Positions 36,428 through 43,325 of a stretch of DNA of 55,277 nucleotides are shown here, piece by piece. Source of the stretch: Acidimicrobiia bacterium (GTDB lineage Bacteria; Actinomycetota; Acidimicrobiia; Acidimicrobiales; AC-14); NCBI GenBank assembly GCA_023264995.1, contig JAHFUR010000028.1, positions 1-55,277 of the forward strand, written 5' to 3'. Positions within the stretch are counted from its first letter, which is position 1, and every line of letters begins with the position of its first letter. Under the pieces are notes generated by a model that saw nothing but the letters and a program-made list of their open reading frames with translations, was not told the origin of the DNA and did not search any database. A program made the position numbers and the translations under genes.

Positions 36428-36718
36428 ATGATGGAGCAGAGGCGGGGACACCGTTTCGACCTCGGGGACCGCAGCTGGCAGGGCCAGGCCAACTGCCTCG
36501 GTGTCGATCCCGACCTGTTCTTCCCGGAGCGGGGCGCATCGACGCGCGAGGCGAAAGGGGTGTGCCGGGGGTGTGTGGTCCGTGAGGACTGCCTCGAGTA
36601 CGCGCTGATCAACGGCGAGAAGTTCGGCATCTGGGGCGGGCTGAGCGAGCGGGAGCGCCGGCGCATCCGCCGCCAGCGCACCGTCGCCCTCCGGCCCGAC
36701 GGAGTGGCGACGGCCTAG
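36428..36718 (+). CDS. WhiB-family transcriptional regulator
   Basis: This 96-residue Fe-S cluster-binding regulator has the four cysteines in the family arrangement (QANC, then VCRGC and REDCLEYAL), the GIWGGLSERERR turn and a basic C-terminal tail. WhiB proteins bind 4Fe-4S and act with the housekeeping sigma factor. The ATG pair at 36428/36431 follows GGGGAGG (36415-36421) at six bases, so this gene is leadered, unlike many neighbours. The long 5' region contains an AT-rich palindrome and a direct-repeat pair. It is the first of two WhiB genes within 4 kb. Confidence 0.94.
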   Translation: MMEQRRGHRFDLGDRSWQGQANCLGVDPDLFFPERGASTREAKGVCRGCVVREDCLEYALINGEKFGIWGGLSERERRRIRRQRTVALRPDGVATA

Positions 36719-36727
36719 TCCCCCTCC

Positions 36728-36746
36728 GGGCCGGCCTCGCCGGCCC
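36728..36746. terminator. Hairpin between convergent whiB and formiminotransferase genes
   Basis: GGGCCGGC and GCCGGCCC form a perfect 8-bp stem with a three-base loop, ten bases after the whiB stop. No T-run follows. A second imperfect hairpin (36773-36806) lies next to it, as expected for a bidirectional stop region in a GC-rich genome. Confidence 0.5.
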
Positions 36747-36772
36747 CGCAGGCTTCCCTGCCTTCCTGGCGG

Positions 36773-36806
36773 CGTCCGAGAGCGAACCACGATCCGCTCC
36801 CGGACG
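36773..36806. terminator. Second hairpin in the convergent gap
   Basis: CGTCCG (36773-36778) pairs with CGGACG (36801-36806), and AGCG (36781-36784) with CGCT (36795-36798), across a two-base internal loop. It ends at the stop of the formiminotransferase gene. Confidence 0.4.
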
Positions 36807-37610
36807 TCAGCCTGGAGGGCTGCCGCCGGCCGGCAGCGCCTTGGCCAGGCTGAGGCCCAGCTCGGCCCACCGCCGGCGCGGCGCCGCATCGAGCACCGCG
36901 GCGGGTACCAGCCCGACCAGCTCGGCCCCCGCCACCGGCGCCCGGGCCGCGACCGCGTCGTAGGCGTCGGCGGGGCCGATCCGGCCGGGGTCCACCAGGT
37001 TCATGGACACCTGGGCCCGCCCGCCCACGTCGAGCCCGAGGGCCCGCAGCGCCGGCCCCCGGATCTCCCGGGCCACCCGGCGGGCGGACGCCACGTCGAC
37101 CCCGTCGGTCAGCCACACGTTGTAGGCCACGAGAACCGGCCGGGCCCCGACGCAGATGGCGCCGGCGGTCGGGTGGGCGACCGGCGGCCCGGTGTCGGGC
37201 GCCAACGCGGTGAACGCCTGCCGGCGTAGGTCAGGGAGGGCCCGCTCCGGCCCGTACAGGAAGCACGGGACGCCCAGCTCGGCCGCGGCCCAGGCGGCGA
37301 AGCGGTCCCGGGCGGCGACGGCATCGGCCATCGAGGCGCCGGCCAGGGGCACGAACGGCACCACGTCGACCGCGCCCATCCGGGGGTGGACGCCCGCATG
37401 GAGGCGCAGGTCGATACGGCGCACGCCCACGCGGGCCACGGCGCGGGCCGCCTGCTCGACGCCGTGGCCTGGGCCGGCCAACGTGAGCACGGACCGGTGG
37501 TGGTGGGGGTCGGTGTGCACGTCGAGGAGCCAGGCGCCGCCCGCCGCCGCGATGGCGTCGATCACCGCACGGTCGCGTCCCTCGCTCACGTTCACCACGC
37601 ACTCCAACAC
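36807..37610 (-). CDS. Glutamate formiminotransferase-like protein
   Basis: This 267-residue protein matches the N-terminal plus C-terminal formiminotransferase subdomains that move the formimino group from formiminoglutamate to tetrahydrofolate. It has the start VVNVSEGRDRAVIDAI, DVHTDPHHHRSVLTLAG, LHAGVHPRMGAVDVVPFVPL with the catalytic His region, CVGARPVLVAYNVWL and RAQVSMNLVDPGRIG. The cyclodeaminase domain found in fused enzymes is absent. No histidine-degradation genes are nearby, so a role in general one-carbon supply is possible. GTG 37610, followed at once by TTG, is the likely start; it is divergent from the LLM gene. Confidence 0.88.
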   Translation of the reverse strand: MLECVVNVSEGRDRAVIDAIAAAGGAWLLDVHTDPHHHRSVLTLAGPGHGVEQAARAVARVGVRRIDLRLHAGVHPRMGAVDVVPFVPLAGASMADAVAARDRFAAWAAAELGVPCFLYGPERALPDLRRQAFTALAPDTGPPVAHPTAGAICVGARPVLVAYNVWLTDGVDVASARRVAREIRGPALRALGLDVGGRAQVSMNLVDPGRIGPADAYDAVAARAPVAGAELVGLVPAAVLDAAPRRRWAELGLSLAKALPAGGSPPG

Positions 37611-37618
37611 GTCCCCCG

Positions 37619-37624
37619 TAATCT
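37619..37624 (+). promoter_or_regulatory. Putative -10 element for the LLM oxidoreductase gene
   Basis: TAATCT is nine bases before ATG 37634, in a 23-base divergent gap. Confidence 0.4.
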
Positions 37625-37633
37625 CGCGCGGGC

Positions 37634-38623
37634 ATGGACATCGGGCTGGCGCTGCCGCACTACGACTTCTCGGTGCCCGGGGAGTCGCCCTTGCGGTGGG
37701 AGACGTTGGTGGGGTGGGCCGAGCGGGCCGAAAGGCTTGGTTTCGGTTCGGTCTGGATGTCCGACCACCTGTTCCTCGACGTCAGCCGGTACGGCGCCCC
37801 GGCCGGCGACCACGGGTGCTTCGACCCATTGCCGGCGCTGGCGGCCATCGCCCGGCGGACCAGCCGGGTGCGCCTCGGGACGCTGACCCTGTGCGGCCCG
37901 CTGCGCCCGGCCGCCATCCTGGCCAAGGCCCTCGCCACCCTCGACGTGGTGTCCGGCGGTCGCCTGACCGCCGGCCTCGGCGCCGGCTGGTACGAACCGG
38001 AGCTGGCCGCCGCCGGGCTGCACCTCGAACCCCCGGCCGTGCGGTTGGCCCGGCTGGCCGAAGCGGTGCAAGTGGTGCGGGGCATGTTCGGCGGGGGCCC
38101 GTTCACCTTCGACGGCCGCTACGAGCGGGCCGACAAGGCTCGCTGCCAGCCCCGGCCCGTGCAGCGCCCGGCACCGCCGGTGTGGGTGGGGGGTAAGGGC
38201 GACCGCTTGATCGACCTGGCCGGGCGCCACGCCGACGGCTGGAACACGGCCTGGATCTGGACGCCTGAGGCGTGGGCCGAGCGGGGGGCCCGGCTCGACC
38301 GGGCCTGCGAGGCGGCCGGGCGGGACCCGGCATCGGTGGCCCGCTCCGTGGGGCTCTACGCCCTGGCCGGCGAGAACGAGGCCGACCTGGCCCGCCGGTA
38401 CCGGCGCCTCCAGGAACAGTCTCCCCCGGGTGTGCTCGACGGCGTCGAGCTGGCCGAGTGGCGCACCGGGCGTCTCGTCGGGACCGTCGACGAAGTGACC
38501 GACCAGGTCCGGCGCTGGGAGGCCCTGGGGGTGTCCAGCCTGGTCCTGACGGTGGGTGCTCTTCCCTTCGCGGTGACGAGTGCCGACGACGTGGAGTTGC
38601 TGGCCGATGCCTGTAGGCTGTGA
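37634..38623 (+). CDS. LLM-class (F420-type) oxidoreductase
   Basis: This 329-residue luciferase-like TIM-barrel protein shows MDIGLALPHYDFSVPG, LGFGSVWMSDHLFLDV, RTSRVRLGTLTLCGPLRPAA, ATLDVVSGGRLTAGLGAGWY, PVWVGGKGDRLIDLAGRHAD and GWNTAWIW. These match the F420-dependent branch common in actinobacteria; FMN use cannot be excluded. The substrate is unknown. The gene is followed by tatA after three bases, with the tatA -10 inside the last codons, so tatA can be transcribed both from its own promoter and by read-through. Confidence 0.88.
   Translation: MDIGLALPHYDFSVPGESPLRWETLVGWAERAERLGFGSVWMSDHLFLDVSRYGAPAGDHGCFDPLPALAAIARRTSRVRLGTLTLCGPLRPAAILAKALATLDVVSGGRLTAGLGAGWYEPELAAAGLHLEPPAVRLARLAEAVQVVRGMFGGGPFTFDGRYERADKARCQPRPVQRPAPPVWVGGKGDRLIDLAGRHADGWNTAWIWTPEAWAERGARLDRACEAAGRDPASVARSVGLYALAGENEADLARRYRRLQEQSPPGVLDGVELAEWRTGRLVGTVDEVTDQVRRWEALGVSSLVLTVGALPFAVTSADDVELLADACRL
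38614..38619 (+). promoter_or_regulatory. Putative leaderless -10 element for tatA
   Basis: TAGGCT lies within the last codons of the LLM gene and is seven bases before ATG 38627. Confidence 0.5.
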
Positions 38624-38626
38624 GCC

Positions 38627-38884
38627 ATGGGTGGTATCGGAGCACCAGAGCTCATCATCTTCCTGCTGGTCATCCTCCTGCTGTTCGGATCCACCAAGCT
38701 GCCGAAGCTGGCCAAGTCGCTCGGTGAGGCCCAGAAGGAGTTCAAGAAGGGCATCGCCGAGGCCGAGGCGGAGCCCGTGAAGCCGGCGGGCGAGGAGAAG
38801 GTCACGATGACCAAGGCCGAGCTCGACGCCATGCTGGCCGAGCGTGAGGCCCAGGCCCGCAGAAACAACCCTCCTTCCGTCTAA
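38627..38884 (+). CDS. tatA: Twin-arginine translocase subunit TatA
   Basis: This 85-residue protein has one N-terminal TM helix (ELIIFLLVILLLF), the hinge FGSTKLPKLAKSLGEAQKEF and an amphipathic helix, followed by an acidic charged tail. It is the pore-forming component for export of folded proteins. The short tail and FG-x-x-KLP signature fit TatA/TatE better than TatB. The sigma factor gene follows after 33 bases. In mycobacteria the sigE-rseA-htrA-tatB genes cluster, which this locus recalls. Confidence 0.92.
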   Translation: MGGIGAPELIIFLLVILLLFGSTKLPKLAKSLGEAQKEFKKGIAEAEAEPVKPAGEEKVTMTKAELDAMLAEREAQARRNNPPSV

Positions 38885-38895
38885 TCAGGGAACCC

Positions 38896-38911
38896 GACGG
38901 CTGCGGCCGTC
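38896..38911 (+). terminator. Hairpin between tatA and the ECF sigma gene
   Basis: GACGGC and GCCGTC form a perfect 6-bp stem with a TGCG loop, followed by GTTCTC. It may end tatA transcripts. GGAAC at 38889-38893 followed by CGTT 17 bases later (38911-38914) could instead be an ECF-type promoter overlapping the hairpin, but that would start transcription at or just inside the sigma gene. Confidence 0.4.
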
Positions 38912-38917
38912 GTTCTC

Positions 38918-39418
38918 GTGTCGGGTAGTGGGATCCCCACCTGGGAGGAAGTCGCTCGCGAGAACGGGCGCTTCCTATACACGGTGGCCTACCGCCTGAC
39001 CGGCAATTCCGACGACGCGCAGGATCTGGTGCAGGAAGTGCTTCTCAAGGTGCGAAAAGGCCTGGAGACCTACCGGCCGGGCTCATTGGAGGGGTGGTTG
39101 AGCCGCATCACCACCAACACGTTCCTCGACGAGGCTCGGCGCCGCCAGCGCCGGCCGGTCGACCTGCTCCCGGAGGAGCCCGACCGCGTCGTGCCGCCCA
39201 GCCCGGGCGCCGACGTGGCCCTCGCGGCCGAGGCCCTCCCCGACGACGTCCAGGGCGCGTTGCGCGGCCTGCCCGAGGAGTACCGGGCGGCGGTGGTGAT
39301 GTGCGACGTGGTCGGGCTGTCCTACCAGGAGATCAGCGATTCTCTCGAGGTGCCCGTCGGCACCGTGCGCAGCCGCATCCATCGCGGGCGCGCCCTGCTC
39401 CGCAAGGCACTGGCATGA
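38918..39418 (+). CDS. ECF RNA polymerase sigma factor (SigE/RpoE-like)
   Basis: This 166-residue sigma-70 family protein has region 2 at about residues 15-85 (FLYTVAYRLTGNSDDAQDLV, QEVLLKVRKGLETYRPG, WLSRITTNTFLDEARRR). Region 4 follows at about 110-160 (ALRGLPEEYRAAVVMCDVVG, LSYQEISDSLEVPVGTVRSR). The downstream anti-sigma factor overlaps it by ATGA, the classic arrangement for an envelope-stress ECF pair. The GTG start is the only reasonable one. Neighbouring tatA, and an htrA-type gene 5 kb away, suggest a SigE-like regulon. Confidence 0.94.
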   Translation: MSGSGIPTWEEVARENGRFLYTVAYRLTGNSDDAQDLVQEVLLKVRKGLETYRPGSLEGWLSRITTNTFLDEARRRQRRPVDLLPEEPDRVVPPSPGADVALAAEALPDDVQGALRGLPEEYRAAVVMCDVVGLSYQEISDSLEVPVGTVRSRIHRGRALLRKALA

Positions 39419-39915
39419 GCACCCGGTTCGGGGCCAACGGCCCCGGCGGTCCCGCCCATCTGGGCGACGCGCTGAGCGGGCTGCTCGACGGGGAGCTGCC
39501 CGGCCACCAGGAGGACTGGGCCCGGGCCCACCTGGCCGTGTGCACGGACTGCACCAGGGAGCTGGCCGCCGTCGGGCAGGCCCGGGCGTGGGTCCGAGCC
39601 CTGCCGCCGGTCGACCCCCCGTTCGGCTTCTACGAGCGGATGCTGCGCGACCCCTCGCTGGCCTCCCGGCCACCGGCCATCGGCAGCGCACCGTTCGGTG
39701 CCAGCCGGGCCACGTTGCGCCGCCGAGCGGGGTGGGCCGCCCTGGGGGCGGCGGCGGCCGCGGTCACCGTGCTCGGCGTGGGGTCGCCCACCGAGCCGCC
39801 GCTCAACCCGGCCGTCCCCCGCCTGGTCCAGGCCCGCGCCGCCCGCACCACGGTGGGCGCCGACCTGATGAGCAAGCTGGCGCCCGTGGCCGTACCCGTC
39901 TCCTTCGGCCGGTAG
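39415..39915 (+). CDS. Anti-sigma factor with zinc-finger domain (RseA-like)
   Basis: This 166-residue protein has an N-terminal ZAS-type zinc finger (about residues 15-50) with His-x3-Cys-x2-Cys in RAHLAVCTDCTREL. A cytoplasmic linker and one possible TM segment (about 104-124, GWAALGAAAAAVTVLGVG) follow, with a short exterior tail. It should sequester the upstream ECF factor until stress. It is translationally coupled to the sigma gene, ensuring matched amounts. The overall size and plan fit mycobacterial RseA/RsrA-type proteins. Confidence 0.9.
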   Translation: MSTRFGANGPGGPAHLGDALSGLLDGELPGHQEDWARAHLAVCTDCTRELAAVGQARAWVRALPPVDPPFGFYERMLRDPSLASRPPAIGSAPFGASRATLRRRAGWAALGAAAAAVTVLGVGSPTEPPLNPAVPRLVQARAARTTVGADLMSKLAPVAVPVSFGR

Positions 39916-39931
39916 AACGGGGCGGCCCGGC

Positions 39932-40183
39932 CTACCGGCCGGCGGCTGCGGCGACGCGCTCCAGGCGCCGGCGGCGGGCGATGCGCCGGCGTTCGCGCTC
40001 GGAGGCGCCGCCCCAGACACCGTGGTCGATGCCGTTGCGCAGGGCGTACTCGAGGCAGGGATCCTTCACGGGGCACGTCGCGCAGATGCGACGGGCGACC
40101 TCGACGCCCACGCCGTCGCTCGGGAAGAACACTGACGGTGCTTCGCTCCGGCAGTTGCCTTCCGCCATCCACTCGTTGTCCAT
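39932..40183 (-). CDS. WhiB-family transcriptional regulator (second copy)
   Basis: This 83-residue WhiB protein shows GNCRSEAPSVFFPSDGVGVE, ICATCPVKDPCLEYALRNG with the Cys-x2-Cys-x5-Cys arrangement, DHGVWGGASERERRRIARRR and a basic tail. ATG 40183 is supported by GGAGGG just upstream on the minus strand. It is convergent with the anti-sigma gene, 16 bases apart. It is clearly diverged from the WhiB at 36428, so this is not a recent duplication. Ligand Cys count and spacing look intact. Confidence 0.93.
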   Translation of the reverse strand: MDNEWMAEGNCRSEAPSVFFPSDGVGVEVARRICATCPVKDPCLEYALRNGIDHGVWGGASERERRRIARRRRLERVAAAAGR

Positions 40184-40322
40184 TGGCCCTCCTCGTCGGG
40201 CTTCCGCTCTGAACAACGGGGTGCGCCCAGAAGTGGTTCCCTCACTCTTTCCTACGGAGGAGAAGACGTCCGTGGATCGGCGAAAGTTTCAGCGTGCACC
40301 GGGGGGGCCGACCGGGGGGCGG

Positions 40323-40328
40323 TAGCCT
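40323..40328 (+). promoter_or_regulatory. Putative leaderless -10 element for the 96-residue protein
   Basis: TAGCCT is six bases before ATG 40335. Confidence 0.5.
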
Positions 40329-40334
40329 GGCCTC

Positions 40335-40625
40335 ATGGCCCAGGCACCCGAAGAACTCGAGGCACCCCAACCGCCGCGCGGGCACGTGCGGGTCGTGTAC
40401 CTCGGCCCCGTCGCGCCGCATTGGCAGGTGGTCTCCGACTTCGGCGACCGCAACACGATCGACGAGCTCAGCCAGCGCATCCTGGCCCGGCTGCTCCTGC
40501 TCCCGCCCCACGACCCCCAGTTCCGCCGCAACCGTGAGCGCGTCGTGCGGGACGCCGAGCGGGAGAACATCCTGCTCGACTGGGACCTCGGGCTTCCCGA
40601 AGAGGAAAGTTCCGAGCCGACCTAG
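40335..40625 (+). CDS. Small conserved hypothetical protein
   Basis: This 96-residue soluble protein has a Pro-rich start, a beta strand HVRVVYLGPVAPHWQVVSDF and a helical part IDELSQRILARLLLLPPHDP. A charged C-terminal segment (RNRERVVRDAERENILLDWD) follows. I do not recognise a domain, but the regular alternation and leaderless -10 argue for a real gene. It sits between whiB and the SenX3-like kinase, 50 bases upstream of the latter. Confidence 0.65.
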   Translation: MAQAPEELEAPQPPRGHVRVVYLGPVAPHWQVVSDFGDRNTIDELSQRILARLLLLPPHDPQFRRNRERVVRDAERENILLDWDLGLPEEESSEPT

Positions 40626-40662
40626 CCGGGCGACCAACCACCACCGGCCGTTGGCCGCCACC

Positions 40663-40668
40663 TATGGT
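40663..40668 (+). promoter_or_regulatory. Putative leaderless -10 element for the SenX3-like gene
   Basis: TATGGT is seven bases before ATG 40676. GGGGGAG between them could alternatively act as a Shine-Dalgarno sequence, but it would be very close. Confidence 0.4.
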
Positions 40669-40675
40669 GGGGGAG

Positions 40676-41989
40676 ATGCCACTGTCGAACACTGACGCCG
40701 TGGTCGTCGCGGTGGCGGCGGGTGTGGTGCTGGTGGCGGTCCTCTGGGTCCTTCTGTCCCGGCGGGGGACGGCCCGGAGGCTGGCCGCCCTCACCGCCCG
40801 GATGGGCGAGTCCGACCTGCAGTTCGGTGGCCGCGCCGGCCTGGAAACGGGCCTGGCCAAGCTCGAGCGGGTCGTCGACAGCACCGTCGCCGTGGCCAGT
40901 GAGGCCCGTTCGGCCCAGTCGCTCCTCGAGGAGGCGCTGGCTGCGGTCCCGCAGGGTGTGGTCGTCGGCAACGACCAGGGCGAGGTGGTCTTCCAGAACG
41001 CGGCCGCCGCCACGCTCCTTCGGGGCGGCGCCAACAGCGCCCGGGCCCGGGACACGGTGCTCAGCCTGCTTGCCGCCGCGGCCGAGGGCCGGGCCAACGC
41101 CGCGCCGGTCGAGGTCGACGGGCCGCCGCCCCGCACGCTGCACTTGCAGGCCTCGGCCTTGCACGACGAGCACCGGACCCTCGGCGGCATCGTCGTGATC
41201 GACGACCGTTCCCAACTCGACCGCCAGGACACGGCGCGCCGGGAGTTCGTCGAGAACATCGGCCAGGAGCTCAAGCGCCCGGTGGGCGCCCTCGGCCTGC
41301 TGGCGGAGACACTGGCGGCGGAGAAGGACCCGGCGGTGGCGGCCCGACTGTCCCGCCGCCTGCAGAACGAGGCCCAGCGGGTCGGGCGGGTGGTCGACGA
41401 CCTCATGCTGCTGTCCCGGATGGACGCCGAGGAGCACGCCGCGGCCGAGGCGGTGCCCGTCCACCTGATCGTGGCCCAGGCCGCCGAACGGGTCCGGGCC
41501 GCGGCCCTCGACAAGGACATGACGGTGAACTTCGGCGAGCCGGCCCAGCGCCTGTCGGTGATGGGGGACCGCCGCCAGCTCGTGGCCGCGGTGTACAACC
41601 TGCTCGACAACGCGGTGAAGTACTCGCCGGCCCGGTCGGTGGTGGAGGTGCGGGGCCGCCAGGGCGGGGCGTGGGTCGAGCTCAGCGTGAAGGACCAGGG
41701 CATCGGCATCCCCGAGACGGACCGGGAGCACATCTTCGAGCGCTTCTACCGGGTCGAGGGAGCGCGGGCCCGTCACCTCGGTGGCACCGGGCTGGGCCTG
41801 GCCATCGTCCGCCACGTCGTCGGGAGCCACGGCGGTGCCGTACGGGTGGAGTCCGAGGAGGGCCGCGGGTCCACGTTCGTCGTCCGTCTTCCCGCCGGAC
41901 CGCCTCTCGCCGCCCCGGCGCGTGCCGAGCCGGCGCCTCCGGGGCGGGGCCCGGCGACGGTCCCGGCCCGAGCGAGCCGAGTGGGCTGA
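40676..41989 (+). CDS. SenX3-like sensor kinase homologue lacking the phospho-acceptor histidine
   Basis: This 437-residue protein has one TM at about residues 7-27, a PAS-like region (about 85-185), and a dimerisation and H-box region reading RREFVENIGQELKRPVGALG. Related kinases have His at the position that is Gln197 here (codon CAG, 41264-41266). The ATPase domain looks intact: N box YNLLDNAVKYSP, DQGIGIP, FERFYRVEG and GGTGLGLAIV. It may be a pseudokinase or a phosphatase-only partner. No regX3-like response regulator lies next to it; an MFS gene follows instead. ATG 40676 fits the leaderless -10. Confidence 0.88.
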   Translation: MPLSNTDAVVVAVAAGVVLVAVLWVLLSRRGTARRLAALTARMGESDLQFGGRAGLETGLAKLERVVDSTVAVASEARSAQSLLEEALAAVPQGVVVGNDQGEVVFQNAAAATLLRGGANSARARDTVLSLLAAAAEGRANAAPVEVDGPPPRTLHLQASALHDEHRTLGGIVVIDDRSQLDRQDTARREFVENIGQELKRPVGALGLLAETLAAEKDPAVAARLSRRLQNEAQRVGRVVDDLMLLSRMDAEEHAAAEAVPVHLIVAQAAERVRAAALDKDMTVNFGEPAQRLSVMGDRRQLVAAVYNLLDNAVKYSPARSVVEVRGRQGGAWVELSVKDQGIGIPETDREHIFERFYRVEGARARHLGGTGLGLAIVRHVVGSHGGAVRVESEEGRGSTFVVRLPAGPPLAAPARAEPAPPGRGPATVPARASRVG

Positions 41990-41999
41990 GCCAAGCTCC

Positions 42000-42005
42000 T
42001 ACGAT
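42000..42005 (+). promoter_or_regulatory. Putative leaderless -10 element for the MFS gene
   Basis: TACGAT is six bases before GTG 42012. The same hexamer and spacing precede the DUF2342 gene at 44494. Confidence 0.5.
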
Positions 42006-42011
42006 GGCCCG

Positions 42012-43325
42012 GTGGCGCCCCCTCCCACGGACGCCGGGTGGCAGCCGCTGCGCCGGCCACCCCGGACCGGAGGCCCCCTCGGGCTGAGCCGGTCGGCCTT
42101 TTCCCGGCTGGCCGTGGTCCACATCCTGGCCATCGCCGGCGACACGCTGGTGACAATGGCCCTGGCCGGGTCGCTGTTCTTCTCCATCTCCCCCGGCGCG
42201 GCCCGTGGCCGAGTGGCCCTCTACCTGCTCCTCACGGTGGCCCCGTTCGCGGTGGTGGCCCCGCTGCTCTCGCCGGTGATCGACCGCAGCCGGGGCGGCC
42301 GGCGGGCGCTCGTGATCGCCAGCGCGGCCAGCCGGGCCATCGTCTGCCTGTCGATGGCCACCCACCTCGACGGTCTCATGCTCTTCCCCGAGGCCTTCGC
42401 CGTGCTGGTGCTGTCGAAGACCCACATGATCACCAAGAGCGCCCTGGTACCCGGCACCGTCGCCGGCGAGGGCGAGCTGGTGGCGGCCAACTCGCGCCTG
42501 GCCGTGCTGTCGGTGCTGGCCGGGTTCGCGGCCGCCGTCCCCGGGGTCATCGTCCTGAAGCTCGGTTTCCTGGGCGCACCCTGGGTCGTGCGCCTGGCCG
42601 CACTGACCTTTGCCGCCACCGCGCTGGCCGGGTTCCGCCTGGTCCGACCGGTTGCCGGCGACGATCAGCTGGCCCCGATCGCCGTCGCCGAGGCCGAGTT
42701 GCACACCGCGTCGGTGCGGATGGCCGCATCAGCCATGGGCGTGCTGCGGGCCGTGGTCGGGTTCCTCACCTTCCTGGTGGCCTTCGCCTTCCGCCACGAC
42801 AACGCCCCGGCGTGGTGGTTCGGCATCGTGCTGGCCACCAGCATGGCCGGTTCGTTCGTGGGCGCGGCCGTCGCGCCCCGGCTCCGCCGGGGCCGCGTCG
42901 AGGAGCGGATCCTGCAGGGGTCGCTGGCCCTCGTGGTCGCGGCGGGGCTGGGTGCGGTCTGGCTCGGCGGCCGGCCGGCGGCGGCCCTACTGGCCGGCGC
43001 GGTCGGGGTGGCCGCCGGCGCCGGCAAGCTGGCGTTCGACAGCATCGTGCAGCGTGACGCGCCCGATGCCCTGCAGGGCCGGATCTTCGCCCGCTTCGAG
43101 ACCCGGTTCCAGCTGGCATGGGTGGTGGGAGCGGCCCTCCCCGTGGCCGTCCGCATCCCGAGCGGCGCCGGCATGGGCCTGCTGGCCCTGACCGCGGCCG
43201 TCGCCCTCTCGTCGTACCTGGCCGGGCTCCGGGCCCTCGACCACCACCGCGTCCTGCCGCCGCCCGTGGCCGGCGCCCGTGCCCGTGCCCGGCGCTGGGG
43301 CCGGGGAGCGCCGCCCCCGGGCTAG
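42012..43325 (+). CDS. Major facilitator superfamily transporter
   Basis: This 437-residue polytopic membrane protein has about twelve hydrophobic segments, a soluble Pro-rich N-terminus of about 30 residues, a charged loop after helix 2 (SPVIDRSRGGRRALVIASA) and a central loop near residues 215-240. It resembles drug or metabolite exporters of the MFS; the substrate is unknown. GTG 42012 is chosen because it fits TACGAT six bases upstream and avoids overlapping the kinase gene. The stop TAG shares CTAG with the convergent DUF2342 gene. Confidence 0.82.
   Translation: MAPPPTDAGWQPLRRPPRTGGPLGLSRSAFSRLAVVHILAIAGDTLVTMALAGSLFFSISPGAARGRVALYLLLTVAPFAVVAPLLSPVIDRSRGGRRALVIASAASRAIVCLSMATHLDGLMLFPEAFAVLVLSKTHMITKSALVPGTVAGEGELVAANSRLAVLSVLAGFAAAVPGVIVLKLGFLGAPWVVRLAALTFAATALAGFRLVRPVAGDDQLAPIAVAEAELHTASVRMAASAMGVLRAVVGFLTFLVAFAFRHDNAPAWWFGIVLATSMAGSFVGAAVAPRLRRGRVEERILQGSLALVVAAGLGAVWLGGRPAAALLAGAVGVAAGAGKLAFDSIVQRDAPDALQGRIFARFETRFQLAWVVGAALPVAVRIPSGAGMGLLALTAAVALSSYLAGLRALDHHRVLPPPVAGARARARRWGRGAPPPG

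Noticed and set aside
38888-38914. An ECF-type promoter (GGAAC-N17-CGTT) for autoregulation of the sigma gene
   Set aside because: Spacing is attractive, but the expected transcription start falls at or after the GTG start, and the elements overlap a hairpin. It is kept only as an alternative in the terminator entry.
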